From CAYLJO01 sp964383905 (GTDB lineage Bacteria; Acidobacteriota; Blastocatellia; Pyrinomonadales; Pyrinomonadaceae), in assembly GCA_964383905.1 (NCBI GenBank), contig CAYLJO010000310.1, forward strand, positions 1 to 5,887: a stretch of DNA of 5,887 nucleotides, read 5' to 3'. Of the stretch, positions 1-5,887 are shown piece by piece (position 1 is the first letter of the stretch; each line of letters starts with the position of its first letter). The notes below the pieces were generated by a model. That model ran no database searches and had not been told where the DNA came from. It saw only the letters and a program-made list of their open reading frames with translations. The position numbers and the translations under genes are program-made.

Positions 1-2
1 GC

Positions 3-116
3 GTACAGTTAGAGAGGGCGTTGCGGCTGGAGCCGAACAACGAACTGGCCCGCGCTCAGCTTGATGACCTGAACCGCGGGAATTATATTGGAGCGAATCC
101 GAAGAGTAATCGCTAA
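3..116 (+). CDS. C-terminal end of a TPR-repeat protein (5' truncated)
   Basis: An open frame enters from the left edge and stops at TAA 114-116, giving 37 residues. It begins VQLERALRLEPNNELARAQL, which has the spacing of the second helix of a tetratricopeptide repeat (x-x-LERAL-x-LEPNN) followed by the first helix of the next unit or a capping helix, ending in a short polar tail (DDLNRGNYIGANPKSNR). TPR domains are protein-protein interaction scaffolds. The rest of the protein lies outside the window, so its role, location and any fused domain cannot be stated. It runs in the same direction as the downstream genes but is separated from them by 162 nt containing a repeat and a promoter, so it is probably a separate transcription unit. 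The call rests on one repeat's worth of pattern. The other two forward frames hit stops early (TAG at 10-12, TGA at 62-64). Confidence 0.72.
   Translation, partial: VQLERALRLEPNNELARAQLDDLNRGNYIGANPKSNR
45..63 (+). repeat. 19-nt direct repeat, copy 1 (inside the TPR gene)
   Basis: The sequence ctggcccgcgctcagcttg occurs here and, identically and in the same orientation, at 4140-4158. Here it is coding (LARAQL of the TPR tail). The flanking bases differ on both sides, so the identity ends sharply. Confidence 0.85.
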
Positions 117-132
117 TCAGCTCCTTTGTCTT

Positions 133-159
133 TCCTCTGTGTCCTCTGCGTCCTCTGCG
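133..159 (+). repeat. Three tandem 9-bp units, tcctctg[tc]g
   Basis: Three directly abutting 9-mers occur here: tcctctgtg (133-141), tcctctgcg (142-150) and tcctctgcg (151-159). A degenerate copy, tcctttgtc, lies just upstream at 122-130, offset by two bases. About 35 bp downstream, tctctgtggtga (195-206) looks like a further diverged segment. I recall very similar 'cctctgcgtcctctgcggtt' stretches scattered between genes in many soil and aquatic bacteria, including Acidobacteriota. That is memory, not a search result. The block lies between the TPR gene stop and the promoter of the next gene and codes for nothing convincing. Confidence 0.8.
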
Positions 160-214
160 GTTCAAGTCTTTGGCTGCGGTTCTGCCGCGCCGCGTCTCTG
201 TGGTGAGGCCCTGG

Positions 215-242
215 CTTACATCCATTCGCCACTCGCTATAAT
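215..242 (+). promoter_or_regulatory. Putative sigma70-type promoter for the SGNH-hydrolase gene
   Basis: A perfect -10 hexamer TATAAT (237-242) is preceded after 16 bp by CTTACA (215-220), which matches the TTGACA consensus at four of six positions. Transcription would begin near 249, leaving an untranslated leader of about 30 nt before the GTG at 279. It is the best promoter-like sequence in any of the intergenic gaps here and sits where a promoter for the downstream three-gene run would be expected. The sequence supports it, but the start site is not established. Confidence 0.55.
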
Positions 243-278
243 GAACGTGATCAAAATCAAACGAGAGAGAAGAACCGC

Positions 279-1616
279 GTGTCCAGACACATCGCACAAC
301 TGCTATTAATCCTTACCATCGGCTTAACCGTCGTCAATCCCGGGACCGGCTTCGGCCAGCGCCGTAAGCAGTACGTTACTCCGGAGAAATGGAAGTCGCG
401 CCTGGCTTTGATGCAGCTTGTTGAAGCTAACATCATCGCCACGCACGCCTACCAGGTACTGCTGGCAAAGAAGTCCGGCAAGGGCGATCCGGCGTGCTAT
501 TCGGCGGGCCGTCTTTCGGATCGTGAGCTTGAGTCTATCGTCTCCCACCAGCGCGGGCTGCTCGCATCAGATCCGGCGGCAATACGCGCCTGGGTGCACG
601 GCCAAAAATCATCATTCGATTCGTCAAAGGACCTTGACCCCATCCTTGAGTCAAAATTAACCGTACCGGAGCGCGCGCCCGTCAATCTGTTCACCCGCTA
701 TCTCCGCCAGCACACGAAGGCGTCGCTCGAGCAGATCCGCCCCGTCGCGAACCTGTATCAGACCGTCATGGAGGTCGAGCGGGATGGCGACCTTCTGCAG
801 GACGAATTCCGCTTCGATATAGCGTTGGGGCTGCCCGTTTATGTGGGACAACTGGGGCTTCCGGGAAGCGATGCTGCGTTTCTTGCCGCCGGCAGGGAGT
901 TAGAAGGGCAGACGTGCGCCTCCCCTTTTGAGACGAATGCCGCCGCCTGGCAGATTGCGGGTCGCAAGATCTGGAACTGGGGTGAAAAGAATCTTCATAT
1001 TCGGGATGAAGAGGTGCTGGCGAGCGAGCTTTTGCAGGAGCCGGACGTGAAGACTCTGGTGCCAATGATCCGCGCCATGCCGCCACAGAAAATCGCCGTG
1101 ATCGGCCACTCTTTTACGATGGGGCTCCACTGGTCCTCCCCGTCGAGCTTCGTGCCCGTCGTGACCGCGATTTTTCAGAGGCTCAATCCTCAAGTGCAGT
1201 TCAGGCAGTTTTCCGCGGGCGGCCTCACCGCGTCGCGCGCATACCGCAACTTTTATCAGGATGCGCTCGGGTGGAAGCCTGATAAGGTGCTGCTCGTCGT
1301 CATGGAACGAAGGGATGAAGATTACGAGGCGCTCAAGCAACTCGGTCAAGGCTTCAGCAGAGCGGGGGCAAAGGTTTACACCTTTGATAATATTCACGAC
1401 CCGGAAGGTTCCAATCCCGCCGCCATCAAACGAAGTATTGACGTCGCCCGAGACTCCGGCGTGACGGTTATTGAAGTGGATATGCTCATCTCCTCGGCGC
1501 CGAATCGCGACACGTTCGTTTGTCTCGACGGTATTCACATGACGGAGCCTTATCACCGCTTGATGGCGAAAGAATGGCTGAAGTTCCTCGCCGGAGCGCG
1601 TCAGGCGAAATTATGA
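279..1616 (+). CDS. Secreted SGNH/GDSL-type hydrolase with an uncharacterised N-terminal region
   Basis: The product is 445 aa. Residues 1-26 form a signal peptide (R3, H4, hydrophobic LLLILTIGLTVV, likely cut near GFG-Q27), so it is exported. Residues 30-265 match no family I recognise: mostly helical in character, with C73 and C213 that could pair in an oxidising compartment. Residues 270-440 resemble an SGNH hydrolase. KIAVIGHSFT (271-280) is the block I strand and nucleophile elbow with candidate Ser278. GG at 314-315 is a plausible block II glycine. LDGIHMTEPYHRLMAKEWL has the block V DxxH pair Asp417/His420. The usual block III GxND is not clear; VMERRDED stands there instead. SGNH enzymes are esterases, lipases or carbohydrate deacetylases, and the substrate cannot be read here. 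The start is GTG with only a purine-rich GAGAGAAGAA (264-273 region) upstream. It was chosen because it gives an intact signal peptide; the next ATG (M45, at 411) would remove it. The lyase gene follows after 55 nt. Confidence 0.75.
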   Translation: MSRHIAQLLLILTIGLTVVNPGTGFGQRRKQYVTPEKWKSRLALMQLVEANIIATHAYQVLLAKKSGKGDPACYSAGRLSDRELESIVSHQRGLLASDPAAIRAWVHGQKSSFDSSKDLDPILESKLTVPERAPVNLFTRYLRQHTKASLEQIRPVANLYQTVMEVERDGDLLQDEFRFDIALGLPVYVGQLGLPGSDAAFLAAGRELEGQTCASPFETNAAAWQIAGRKIWNWGEKNLHIRDEEVLASELLQEPDVKTLVPMIRAMPPQKIAVIGHSFTMGLHWSSPSSFVPVVTAIFQRLNPQVQFRQFSAGGLTASRAYRNFYQDALGWKPDKVLLVVMERRDEDYEALKQLGQGFSRAGAKVYTFDNIHDPEGSNPAAIKRSIDVARDSGVTVIEVDMLISSAPNRDTFVCLDGIHMTEPYHRLMAKEWLKFLAGARQAKL

Positions 1617-1671
1617 GGGCAGGGGCCTGCTCGATCGACAGCCGAATCAGAGCTTCCCGGGCTAAGGACTT
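1617..1671 (+). other. Short intergenic gap with a close ribosome binding site
   Basis: These 55 nt separate the SGNH gene from the lyase gene. A small inverted repeat GCAG-gggc-CTGC (1619-1630) lies just past the stop codon but has no T-run, so it is not a convincing terminator. AAGGA (1664-1668) is the only Shine-Dalgarno candidate for the ATG at 1672, at only 3 nt spacing. I see no promoter. The gap is compatible with co-transcription of the two genes. Confidence 0.5.
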
Positions 1672-4083
1672 ATGGTCAGGATTTACCGAAGATCAATTAC
1701 CTACCTATCGATTAAGGAGCTGGCGGTCATCACATTTATCGCCGGGCTGAGCATCCTACTGCCGGCTCAGGCTTCAGCACAGCAACCAACCGGCATCGTT
1801 CGGCCACGATTATTGATCGGCGAGCACGACCCGTTCACAGGCTTCACGGTATTACGCGCCAGGTACGCTGCCGGCGCGCGACCGCCTGACGATATTGCCG
1901 GGTGGGCGCTCTCTTACCTGCTGACCAACGACGAATCGTTCGCACGCCGCGCCGTTGACGAGATGCGGCGGACCCATCCTCCCGAAAAGGTCGGTTCGCG
2001 AACATATATGGATTATGTCCGCTGGTCGCTCGCCTTCGATTGGCTTTACAACTACCCCGGCTTTGACGCCGCATTAAAGGATCGCATCGCCCTTGAATTC
2101 CTGGGCGCAGCCGAGCGGATGTTTGCCGACCCGGCGCTCGCCGGCCCGAAGCTGGTCGCCTACCACAACTACACGGTCCGCTACCTCACGCTCGCAACCT
2201 TTGCGCTGACGGCGGTCGAAGGTTGGCCTTCGGTGGAGGCGCGCGCCGCGCCGCTCAGAGAGCGCGCCCGCCTCTCGCTCGATAACGTTCTTGACATCGC
2301 CCAGTTCATCACGCCCGACGGTGGTTACCACGAGTCTATGGACTACCAGCGGATCACATTCCTGCCGATGGCTCTGCTGGCCGAGCTGCGCCGCACAACT
2401 ACGGGTGATGATCCGGCACGCCGCTACACAACCTTTCGCCACTACATTGACACGTATCTCTACAAAGTCCTGCCCGACGGCACCACCGCCCGCGACGACG
2501 ATCAGGAGTGGCCATATTTTATGGCGCAGGACAATGCGGTGCTCGGCTATATCATCAATCGCTTCAAAGACCCGTACGCCGCCTGGATGCTCCGGCAAAG
2601 CGGCTGGACGACCACGAAGGACTGGTACATCCCAATCTTAGAGTTCCTGTGGAATGACCCGGAGGTGCTCCCGCGCAACCCTGCTTCTACTACGGATGCG
2701 GAGCTCCCACGCCAGCACCTCTTTCGTGGCGTCGGAGATTTGGTGATGCGCGACGGCTGGGGTCCCGATTCAACCTGGATCGAGTTCAACTCGGGCCCCT
2801 ATTTCGCCAAGCACCAACATCTCGACCAGAACCAGTTCACCATCTACCACAAGGGCTACCTCGCGATCGACGGCGGGGCGGATTACACAGACATCGAGAG
2901 CCCGCATTACCTGAACTATTACCGGCGCACAATCGCCCACAACACGATGCTTGTCTACAAGCCCGGCGAGCGATTCTTTTGGGCCGAGAACCTCTGGCCG
3001 GCGGCTAATGACGGCGGGCAGCGGATGGACTCATCGCGCTACTGGAACACGATCCGCAGCCGCGAAGACTGGCAGCAGACGCGTGACCTGTGGGACCTCG
3101 CGCGCATGGAAGCCACAGATTATGTTCCGGGCGAGTACCAGTACGCGCGGGGCAACGCGACACGCGCTTATCAGCCGTCGAAGATGGAATATTTCACGCG
3201 CGAACTGGTTTATACGCCACGCCAGAATGTACTCATTGTCTTTGATCGTGTGCGAAGTGTTGATCCAGGTTATAAGAAAGTTTGGTTGCTGCACGGCGTC
3301 AATAAGCCGCGCGTCACGGCCGGCGAGCAGAAGGATGGGGTCAGCGTCGGCCACGGCGGAACAGCCTATCCCAATCCGCAGAGCTTTACCTTCGAGGACG
3401 GGAAAGGGCGACTGCGTGTGCATACGCTGCTGCCGCGCGAGCGGGAAGTGATCAAGCGTGGCGGCCCCGGTTGGGAATTCTGGACGCCGGGCGACGAATT
3501 CGGCGGCGGCTGGGGCACGGGGCGAAACTGGCCGCTCGAAGAAGCCGCCGGCGGGCCCCTCCCCGCCGACCCATACCTTCGTAAGATGTGGCACACCTTT
3601 TACGGTGAGGATTTCAACCAGCTCCTGCGCTCGAACATGCGTGATGTCGTGCCCGGCGCGTGGCGGGTCGAAGTGTCACCGGCCAAGCCGGCCATGGAAG
3701 ACCTGTTTCTCAACGTGTTGGAGATCGGCGATGTCGGAGACGCCCGCGCTCCGCGCGTCGCCTTGGTCGACGGTCAAAATCTGGTCGGCGCGCTGGTCGA
3801 AGGTGGAAACATCTCGCTCTTCGCCACGGTTGACGGGCCGGTCACTGAAGGCGAGGTGACCATCCCGGACCTCGACACAGAAGCGCTGCTCATCACGGGG
3901 CTGCGGCCCGGTTCCAAGTACGAATTGCAGTTGACCGGCGGGCGCACGAAGAGCTGGGGCGGGGGCATGTTTCAGGGCGTACACATGTGGAGCTTTACCG
4001 GCGACACCAATGATGCGGGCATCATGCGTGTGCCTTTCAAAGGGCAAAAGGACGGGCGCTTGCGGCTGCGGTTGATTAGCTGA
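1672..4083 (+). CDS. Secreted heparinase II/III-like polysaccharide lyase
   Basis: The product is 803 aa, close to Pedobacter heparinase II (about 770). A signal peptide spans residues 1-36 (R3, R6, R7; hydrophobic 17-31; cut after AQASA before Q37). Residues about 60-330 look like the alpha/alpha toroid, with candidate catalytic residues H165 in AYHNYTVRYL and Y225 in GGYHESMDYQ. The heparinase II/III C-terminal beta-sandwich begins near 345 with DLVMRDGW, then KHQHLDQNQF (H381, H383), YLAIDGG (D400) and YRRTIAHNTMLVY (H423). Relative to the heparinase II metal site as I recall it (His408, Asp425, His464, with catalytic His406), H381/H383/D400 keep the same 2- and 17-residue spacings. Residues 505-803 continue as beta-rich sequence with a Gly/Trp-rich stretch at 597-629. 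The protein contains no cysteine. Such enzymes cleave uronic-acid polysaccharides by beta-elimination; whether the substrate is a glycosaminoglycan, alginate or another glycan cannot be decided. It sits between two other exported hydrolases on the same strand. Confidence 0.85.
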   Translation: MVRIYRRSITYLSIKELAVITFIAGLSILLPAQASAQQPTGIVRPRLLIGEHDPFTGFTVLRARYAAGARPPDDIAGWALSYLLTNDESFARRAVDEMRRTHPPEKVGSRTYMDYVRWSLAFDWLYNYPGFDAALKDRIALEFLGAAERMFADPALAGPKLVAYHNYTVRYLTLATFALTAVEGWPSVEARAAPLRERARLSLDNVLDIAQFITPDGGYHESMDYQRITFLPMALLAELRRTTTGDDPARRYTTFRHYIDTYLYKVLPDGTTARDDDQEWPYFMAQDNAVLGYIINRFKDPYAAWMLRQSGWTTTKDWYIPILEFLWNDPEVLPRNPASTTDAELPRQHLFRGVGDLVMRDGWGPDSTWIEFNSGPYFAKHQHLDQNQFTIYHKGYLAIDGGADYTDIESPHYLNYYRRTIAHNTMLVYKPGERFFWAENLWPAANDGGQRMDSSRYWNTIRSREDWQQTRDLWDLARMEATDYVPGEYQYARGNATRAYQPSKMEYFTRELVYTPRQNVLIVFDRVRSVDPGYKKVWLLHGVNKPRVTAGEQKDGVSVGHGGTAYPNPQSFTFEDGKGRLRVHTLLPREREVIKRGGPGWEFWTPGDEFGGGWGTGRNWPLEEAAGGPLPADPYLRKMWHTFYGEDFNQLLRSNMRDVVPGAWRVEVSPAKPAMEDLFLNVLEIGDVGDARAPRVALVDGQNLVGALVEGGNISLFATVDGPVTEGEVTIPDLDTEALLITGLRPGSKYELQLTGGRTKSWGGGMFQGVHMWSFTGDTNDAGIMRVPFKGQKDGRLRLRLIS

Positions 4084-4139
4084 CGAGTGCGTCATATAGG
4101 CTGAGTGGCGGTAGGCCGGGGCGGCAGAGGACGGCATTT

Positions 4140-4158
4140 CTGGCCCGCGCTCAGCTTG
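4140..4158 (+). repeat. 19-nt direct repeat, copy 2 (intergenic)
   Basis: Exact copy of the sequence at 45-63, lying between the lyase gene and the CocE-like gene. With copy 1 it brackets the SGNH and lyase genes, about 4.1 kb apart. There is no neighbouring integrase, transposase or inverted repeat, so its meaning is open. Confidence 0.85.
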
Positions 4159-4189
4159 CCGCATCGACGACTGCTCACGCGCTACGATA

Positions 4190-4195
4190 AAGGAG
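4190..4195 (+). promoter_or_regulatory. Strong Shine-Dalgarno for the CocE-like gene
   Basis: AAGGAG (4190-4195, within ataaaggagaaggg) lies 7 nt before the ATG at 4203. It is the best ribosome binding site in the window, and it fixes this ATG as the start even though the gene has no stop in view. Confidence 0.8.
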
Positions 4196-4202
4196 AAGGG
4201 TT

Positions 4203-5887
4203 ATGAACCACCCGCCATCGCGCTTATCCCGCGCAGCGTTGGCATTTGCCTTCTTGCTCGCGATTGGAACGGTCATCTTATTCTCTTTAGTCAGCCCTCT
4301 GGATTGGGCTGCCTCTGCCGAAACGCCGTATCAGGTTATCGTCCAGACCGGCGTGCGCGCCCGTATGCGTGACGGCGTATCGCTGGTCTCAGACATCTAC
4401 CATCCGAACGTCGCGGGCAAGTTTCCGGTTTTGCTGGAGCGGACCCCGTATAACCGTAAGGGTGAAGCCGGGATGGCCTACGACTTGGCCGCGCACGGTT
4501 ATGCGGTGATCTTGCAGGACACCCGCGGGCGCTATGAATCAGAGGGTGAGTTCTACCCGTTCCGTTATGAAGGCCATGACGGGTATGACAGCGTCGAATG
4601 GGCGGCGAGACTGGAATATTCCAACGGGCAGGTCGGCATGTTCGGCGGCTCCTACGTCGGCGCCACACAGATGCTGGCGGCAATCGCGAAGCCGCCGCGC
4701 CTGGTGGCGATCTTCCCTTACGTGACCGCCTCCGAGTACTACGATGGCTGGACCTACCAGAACGGCGCCTTCATGCAATGGTTCGGCAGCTCGTGGGCCT
4801 CCGGCCTGGCAGTGGACACACTTCGCAGACAGGCGGAAGGACGCATCCAGGCCAAACGGTGGGTCGAACAGCTACCCCTCGAAGACTATCCGCTCCTGAG
4901 CCTGCCGCCTGCTGCCGGGCTTGCGCCTTATTATCGTGATTGGCTCAGGCACGAGCGGAGCGATGAGTACTGGCGCCCGTGGAAAATCTCGGATCATTAT
5001 CGGGAATTGACGGTCAAGAGCCTGCACGCCGGCGGATGGCACGACCTCTTTCTCAAAGGCTCGATTAAGAACTACACGGGTATGCGTGAAGCCGCCGCCA
5101 CCCGGGCCGCCCGCGATGGGCAGCGCTTGCTGGTCGGGCCGTGGGCGCACGCCCCGACCTCACCTGAAGGAAAAGTCGGCGATGTCGTGTTTGGAAAAAG
5201 CGCTGTTCTGGATATGAAGCAAACGGCACTGACCTGGTTCGACTACGCCTTAAAAGGTGTGCGGAACGAATACGCCGCCCGGCCGCCGGTGCACATCTTC
5301 GTGATGGGCGATAATATCTGGCGCGACGAAAATGAATTTCCACCGGCACGAACCCGCTACAACAAATACTTCCTGCATTCAGTGCGGGGTGCCAATAGCC
5401 TCGGAGGTGATGGTCTTTTAGATCTCAATGTCCCCGGAGATGAACGACCCGATAGCTATCATTATGATCCGCTTCACCCCGTGCCGACCATCGGCGGCCG
5501 TCTTTGCTGTGGCCAGGCGATTCCTCCCGGCCCTTTCGATCAACGTCCGAATGAGAACCGTCCTGATGTATTGATCTTTTCGACGCCTCCACTCGCAGAG
5601 GACACGGAGGTCACCGGCTTTGTGACGGTCGAGCTTTACGCGGCCAGCTCCGCCCGCGACACCGATTTTACGGCACTCTTGGTGGACGTCGATCCTTCAG
5701 GATACGCGCGCTTTTTAACCGACGGGATCGTCCGCGCCCGCTACCGTAACACGACAGAGCGGGCGGAAGAGATTGTTCCAGGCAAAATCTATCAATACTC
5801 GATCGACCTGTGGGCGACGAGCAACGTGTTCAAAGCGGGGCACCGGATCCGGCTCTACATCTCGAGCAGTAATTTCCCCAGGTTCAA
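4203..5887 (+). CDS. Secreted CocE/NonD-family (S15-like) alpha/beta hydrolase, 3' end outside window
   Basis: The frame is open from ATG 4203 to the window edge (561 complete codons, then 'aa'). Residues 1-39 are a long signal peptide (R7, R10; hydrophobic 11-31; cut after WAASA before E40). The family signature is clear: RMRDGVSLVSDIYHP at the N-terminus of the fold, LERTPYNRKG (79-87) with Y83 at the oxyanion-hole tyrosine position of cocaine esterase, ILQDTRGRYESEGEFYP, GMFGGSYVG with nucleophile S150, HAGGWHDLF with acid D281, and VGPWAH with base H316. Residues from about 335 lead into the C-terminal jelly-roll domain (RPDVLIFSTPPLAEDTEVTG; YISSSNFPRF at the edge). Relatives usually continue with RNPNTG-like sequence, so perhaps 30-70 residues are missing. 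The family includes cocaine esterase, X-Pro dipeptidyl-peptidase, amino-acid ester hydrolases and glutaryl-7-ACA acylases; the substrate here is unknown. It follows the lyase gene by 119 nt on the same strand and may belong to the same operon. Confidence 0.9.
   Translation, partial: MNHPPSRLSRAALAFAFLLAIGTVILFSLVSPLDWAASAETPYQVIVQTGVRARMRDGVSLVSDIYHPNVAGKFPVLLERTPYNRKGEAGMAYDLAAHGYAVILQDTRGRYESEGEFYPFRYEGHDGYDSVEWAARLEYSNGQVGMFGGSYVGATQMLAAIAKPPRLVAIFPYVTASEYYDGWTYQNGAFMQWFGSSWASGLAVDTLRRQAEGRIQAKRWVEQLPLEDYPLLSLPPAAGLAPYYRDWLRHERSDEYWRPWKISDHYRELTVKSLHAGGWHDLFLKGSIKNYTGMREAAATRAARDGQRLLVGPWAHAPTSPEGKVGDVVFGKSAVLDMKQTALTWFDYALKGVRNEYAARPPVHIFVMGDNIWRDENEFPPARTRYNKYFLHSVRGANSLGGDGLLDLNVPGDERPDSYHYDPLHPVPTIGGRLCCGQAIPPGPFDQRPNENRPDVLIFSTPPLAEDTEVTGFVTVELYAASSARDTDFTALLVDVDPSGYARFLTDGIVRARYRNTTERAEEIVPGKIYQYSIDLWATSNVFKAGHRIRLYISSSNFPRF

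Larger units (their letters stand above)
4084..4202 (+). other. Intergenic region before the CocE-like gene
   Basis: These 119 nt contain a weak 4-bp hairpin (gacg-agtg-cgtc, 4082-4093, overlapping the stop codon), a G-rich run, and a 19-nt sequence repeated from 45-63. No stem followed by T residues is present, and no -35/-10 pair has good spacing (TACGAT at 4183-4188 lacks a -35 partner). The third gene may therefore be read through from upstream or use a promoter I cannot recognise. The forward frame in register with 4140 is open from 4083 to a TAA at 4188-4190 but has no start codon and no recognisable content. Confidence 0.5.

Noticed and set aside
88..309. 73-codon forward frame from a TTG at 88, including an ATG at 241
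   Set aside because: It overlaps the end of the TPR gene, the tandem repeat (giving a Ser-rich low-complexity stretch), the promoter and the signal-peptide region of the next gene. It has no ribosome binding site or recognisable content.
900..1556. 218-codon reverse-strand frame opposite the SGNH gene
   Set aside because: It lies entirely antisense to a gene with clear SGNH motifs and a signal peptide. Long antisense frames are expected in GC-rich coding DNA, and its translation is rich in Arg/His/Gly without a known motif.
1619..1630. GCAG-gggc-CTGC inverted repeat after the SGNH gene as a terminator
   Set aside because: The stem is only 4-5 bp and no T-tract follows. The next gene begins 42 nt later with its ribosome site in between.
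2074..2598. 174-codon reverse-strand frame opposite the lyase gene
   Set aside because: Antisense shadow of the toroid-coding part of the heparinase-like gene; no domain, start signal or neighbour supports it.
3031..3594. 187-codon reverse-strand frame opposite the lyase gene
   Set aside because: Antisense shadow of the beta-sandwich-coding part; same reasoning and no independent evidence.
3676..4164. 162-codon reverse frame starting in the intergenic gap and running into the lyase gene
   Set aside because: Mostly antisense to the conserved 3' end of the lyase gene. Composition is low-information and no ribosome binding site is seen upstream on the minus strand.
4183..4188. TACGAT as a -10 box for the CocE-like gene
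   Set aside because: No -35-like hexamer lies 15-19 bp upstream, and the box abuts the Shine-Dalgarno.
4083..4190. Open forward frame in the 4084-4202 gap ending LARAQLAASTTAHALR, possibly a decayed TPR tail because of the shared 19-mer
   Set aside because: Similarity to the TPR tail stops at the 19 nt. There is no start codon and no second TPR-like segment, so a pseudogene cannot be supported.

Overview
The window carries part of a Gram-negative-type bacterial chromosome of roughly 60% GC, all real genes on the + strand. The organism is probably an Acidobacteriota (Blastocatellia-like) or another soil heterotroph. This rests on the gene families, the GC-rich codon use and a 'cctctgcg' intergenic repeat that I recall from such genomes. 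No rRNA or other taxonomic marker is present, so this is an inference.

Layout: (1) 3-116, the last 37 codons of a TPR protein. (2) 117-278, an intergenic region with a 9-bp tandem repeat and a good sigma70-like promoter (CTTACA-16-TATAAT). (3) 279-1616, a secreted 445-aa protein with a C-terminal SGNH/GDSL-type hydrolase domain behind an N-terminal region of about 240 residues that I do not recognise; it starts at GTG. (4) 1672-4083, a secreted 803-aa heparinase II/III-like protein (alpha/alpha toroid plus beta-sandwich polysaccharide lyase fold). (5) 4084-4202, an intergenic stretch with a 19-nt sequence that also occurs exactly at 45-63, and a strong Shine-Dalgarno before the next gene. (6) 4203 to the window end, a secreted CocE/NonD (S15-like) alpha/beta hydrolase with a complete Ser-Asp-His triad. 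It is open to the right edge and cut just before its C-terminus.

The three exported hydrolytic or lytic proteins are co-directional with gaps of 55 and 119 nt and may form one transcription unit from the promoter near 215-242. A reasonable but unproven reading is that an esterase/deacetylase-like SGNH protein and a uronic-acid polysaccharide lyase act on the same extracellular or periplasmic glycan, with the CocE-like hydrolase cleaving ester or amide groups. No transporter, regulator, sulfatase or TonB-dependent receptor is visible, so this is not a recognisable complete polysaccharide-utilisation locus. There is no RNA gene, CRISPR array, IS element or phage gene in the window.
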